NCBI GenBank assembly: GCA_020403265.1
Contig: JADBXZ010000137.1
Span: 1 to 36,673 of the forward strand
DNA length: 36,673 nucleotides
Reading direction: 5' to 3'
Source of the DNA: Bacteroidota bacterium
GTDB taxonomy: Bacteria > Bacteroidota > Bacteroidia > B-17B0 > Aurantibacillaceae
Shown: in pieces, positions 36,039 through 36,673 of the stretch
Layout of the letters: every line of letters starts with the position of its first letter
Position numbering within the stretch: the first letter of the stretch is position 1
Notes under the pieces: model-generated
Databases searched by the model: none
Told to the model about the DNA's origin: nothing
The model's input: only the letters and a program-made list of their open reading frames with translations
Position numbers and translations under genes: made by a program

Positions 36039-36598
36039 CAAGTTTTTAAACTTTTTCTGCCACCGCACGTTTAAAGATTTCCTTTTTAGTTCCGTCTAAA
36101 TAATGTATGCGAATATCAGGAGTAGTCCACCCGTAAGCATTTGCCATAAATTGATAATATTGTTCTATGCTTTCAAAATAGATATTGCCTTTAAATTCTT
36201 TAAACATTTTTGTTTCCCATTTTGGTTCTTCCAATCTTGGAAATTCGCCATATAATTTAAACCATCTTTCTTCGGCATCTTTATAGTGGCTATAAATTCC
36301 TACTGGATAGCCTTTCTCTTTAAATTTGGCAATATCTATTTCGTCAGGAGAAATATACCATCTATCTCCGCAACAAGGGCATGAACCGCTTTGGTTTTCA
36401 ATCATAGGTTCAAATATGGCAATAGCCTCTTCTTCGCTTTTTGCTTCTATTACTACTCTGTGGCATACATTTTCGTCAACATCAAAACTTCCACCTGAAT
36501 TGTTTTGGCTGAACTCGTAAAATTTTCTTTCCATTTTTTTTTTTTGTTTAATTGTTTATAATTCCTACGCTCAAAAGTTTAAAAACCAGACTGCTAAC
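36031..36598 (-). mobile_element. Cassette-like unit spanning the contig join
   Basis: The left end GTTAGCAG-CAA-GTTTTTAAACTTTT (36031-36055) is complementary to the right end at 36573-36598 (the same bases as 41-66), which reads GTTAGCAG-TCTG-GTTTTTAAACTTTT in reverse complement. The inverted ends are about 25 bp with one mismatch patch. The right end falls in the duplicated 141 bases, so the unit is complete only on the closed circle. Confidence 0.55.
36046..36534 (-). CDS. 162-aa DUF7296-like protein with CPCCGDRW motif (cassette gene)
   Basis: KFYEFSQNNSGGSFDVDENVCHRVVIEAKSEEEAIAIFEPM at the start and GSCPCCGDRWY (about 50-60) are a combination I associate with a widespread phage family annotated DUF7296. 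The CPCCG motif suggests a zinc site. The rest is mixed alpha/beta with many aromatics. The stop lies inside the left inverted end of its unit. Function is unknown. Confidence 0.65.
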   Translation of the reverse strand: MERKFYEFSQNNSGGSFDVDENVCHRVVIEAKSEEEAIAIFEPMIENQSGSCPCCGDRWYISPDEIDIAKFKEKGYPVGIYSHYKDAEERWFKLYGEFPRLEEPKWETKMFKEFKGNIYFESIEQYYQFMANAYGWTTPDIRIHYLDGTKKEIFKRAVAEKV

Positions 36599-36673
36599 AG
36601 CACCTAACCAAAAGGCGCACAAACTAACCGCTTAAAAATGCGCCCTTCGGTTAGCTGCAAAACGTTATAAAAC
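36533..36673. repeat. Right copy of the 141-bp terminal redundancy
   Basis: Exact duplicate of 1-141. It begins at the A of the reverse-strand start codon region of the 36046-36534 gene, so that gene's upstream leader and the next attC-like site (61-137) are contiguous with it once the circle is closed. One copy should be removed when the genome is counted. Confidence 0.97.

Noticed and set aside
1-36673. Temperate phage
   Set aside because: No integrase, excisionase, partition gene or attP-like site was found. The XRE domain at 34464 is fused to a nuclease and is not enough evidence.

Overview
The window is the complete genome of a tailed bacteriophage with a long (siphovirus-type) tail, most likely infecting a member of the Bacteroidota and probably from an uncultured source. 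The first 141 bases (1-141) recur exactly as the last 141 (36533-36673), so the contig closes into a circle of 36,532 bp. A 141-base overlap equals the default largest k-mer of MEGAHIT, so I read it as an assembly join of a circular or circularly permuted genome, not a packaged terminal repeat. The host guess rests on the AT-rich sequence, on TAnnTTTG-type -7 boxes close to start codons, on the near absence of Shine-Dalgarno sequences (one striking exception at 13675), and on protein families familiar from Bacteroidota phages. No integrase, excisionase or partition gene is visible, so a lytic lifestyle is more likely than a temperate one.

Layout. (1) 12553 down to 8754, minus strand: small early genes with a repeated LKPIEFV...LGHYND domain, a structured leader (three-way junction plus T run), a replication initiator carrying five 15-bp iterons inside its own gene, an ASCH-like protein and a DnaB-type helicase. 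(2) 8641 to 7333, minus: small early genes behind a 33-bp operator/leader that recurs at 3707. (3) 7300 to 4260, minus: first array of cassette-like units (two DNA methyltransferases and small genes). (4) 4213 to 1320, minus: a lipoprotein, then a recombination operon (Rad52-like annealing protein, YqaJ exonuclease, VRR-NUC nuclease). (5) 1313 through the contig join to 34584, minus: second array of cassette-like units (zinc-ribbon proteins, a third methyltransferase and others). (6) 34464 to 32869, minus: HNH-XRE fusion, a possible frameshift gene pair and an ORF broken by an amber codon. (7) 12685 to 32880, plus: the late region, with a sigma-like regulator, terminase, tail genes, prohead protease, scaffold, capsid, portal, connectors, fibres and a lysis cassette.

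The most interesting feature is the pair of minus-strand arrays. The genes there sit in units bounded by inverted ends of the form GTTA...TAAC (from about 14 bp up to about 75 bp). Neighbouring units are separated by imperfect hairpins with outer AAC/GTT triplets. This is the architecture expected of integron gene cassettes with attC sites, where the start of a cassette is complementary to the R'' box at its own end. No integron integrase is encoded here, so the phage would have to borrow one from its host. The inverted ends are longer than canonical integron theory needs, so a related but undescribed cassette system is also possible.

How the genes work together: early minus-strand transcripts from near 12560, 11335, 8690 and 3750 supply replication and recombination functions, and the cassette genes lie downstream of those core operons. 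A plus-strand transcript from near 12665 starts with the sigma-like gene and leads into packaging and morphogenesis; further promoter-like motifs precede 15492, 22747 and 31563.
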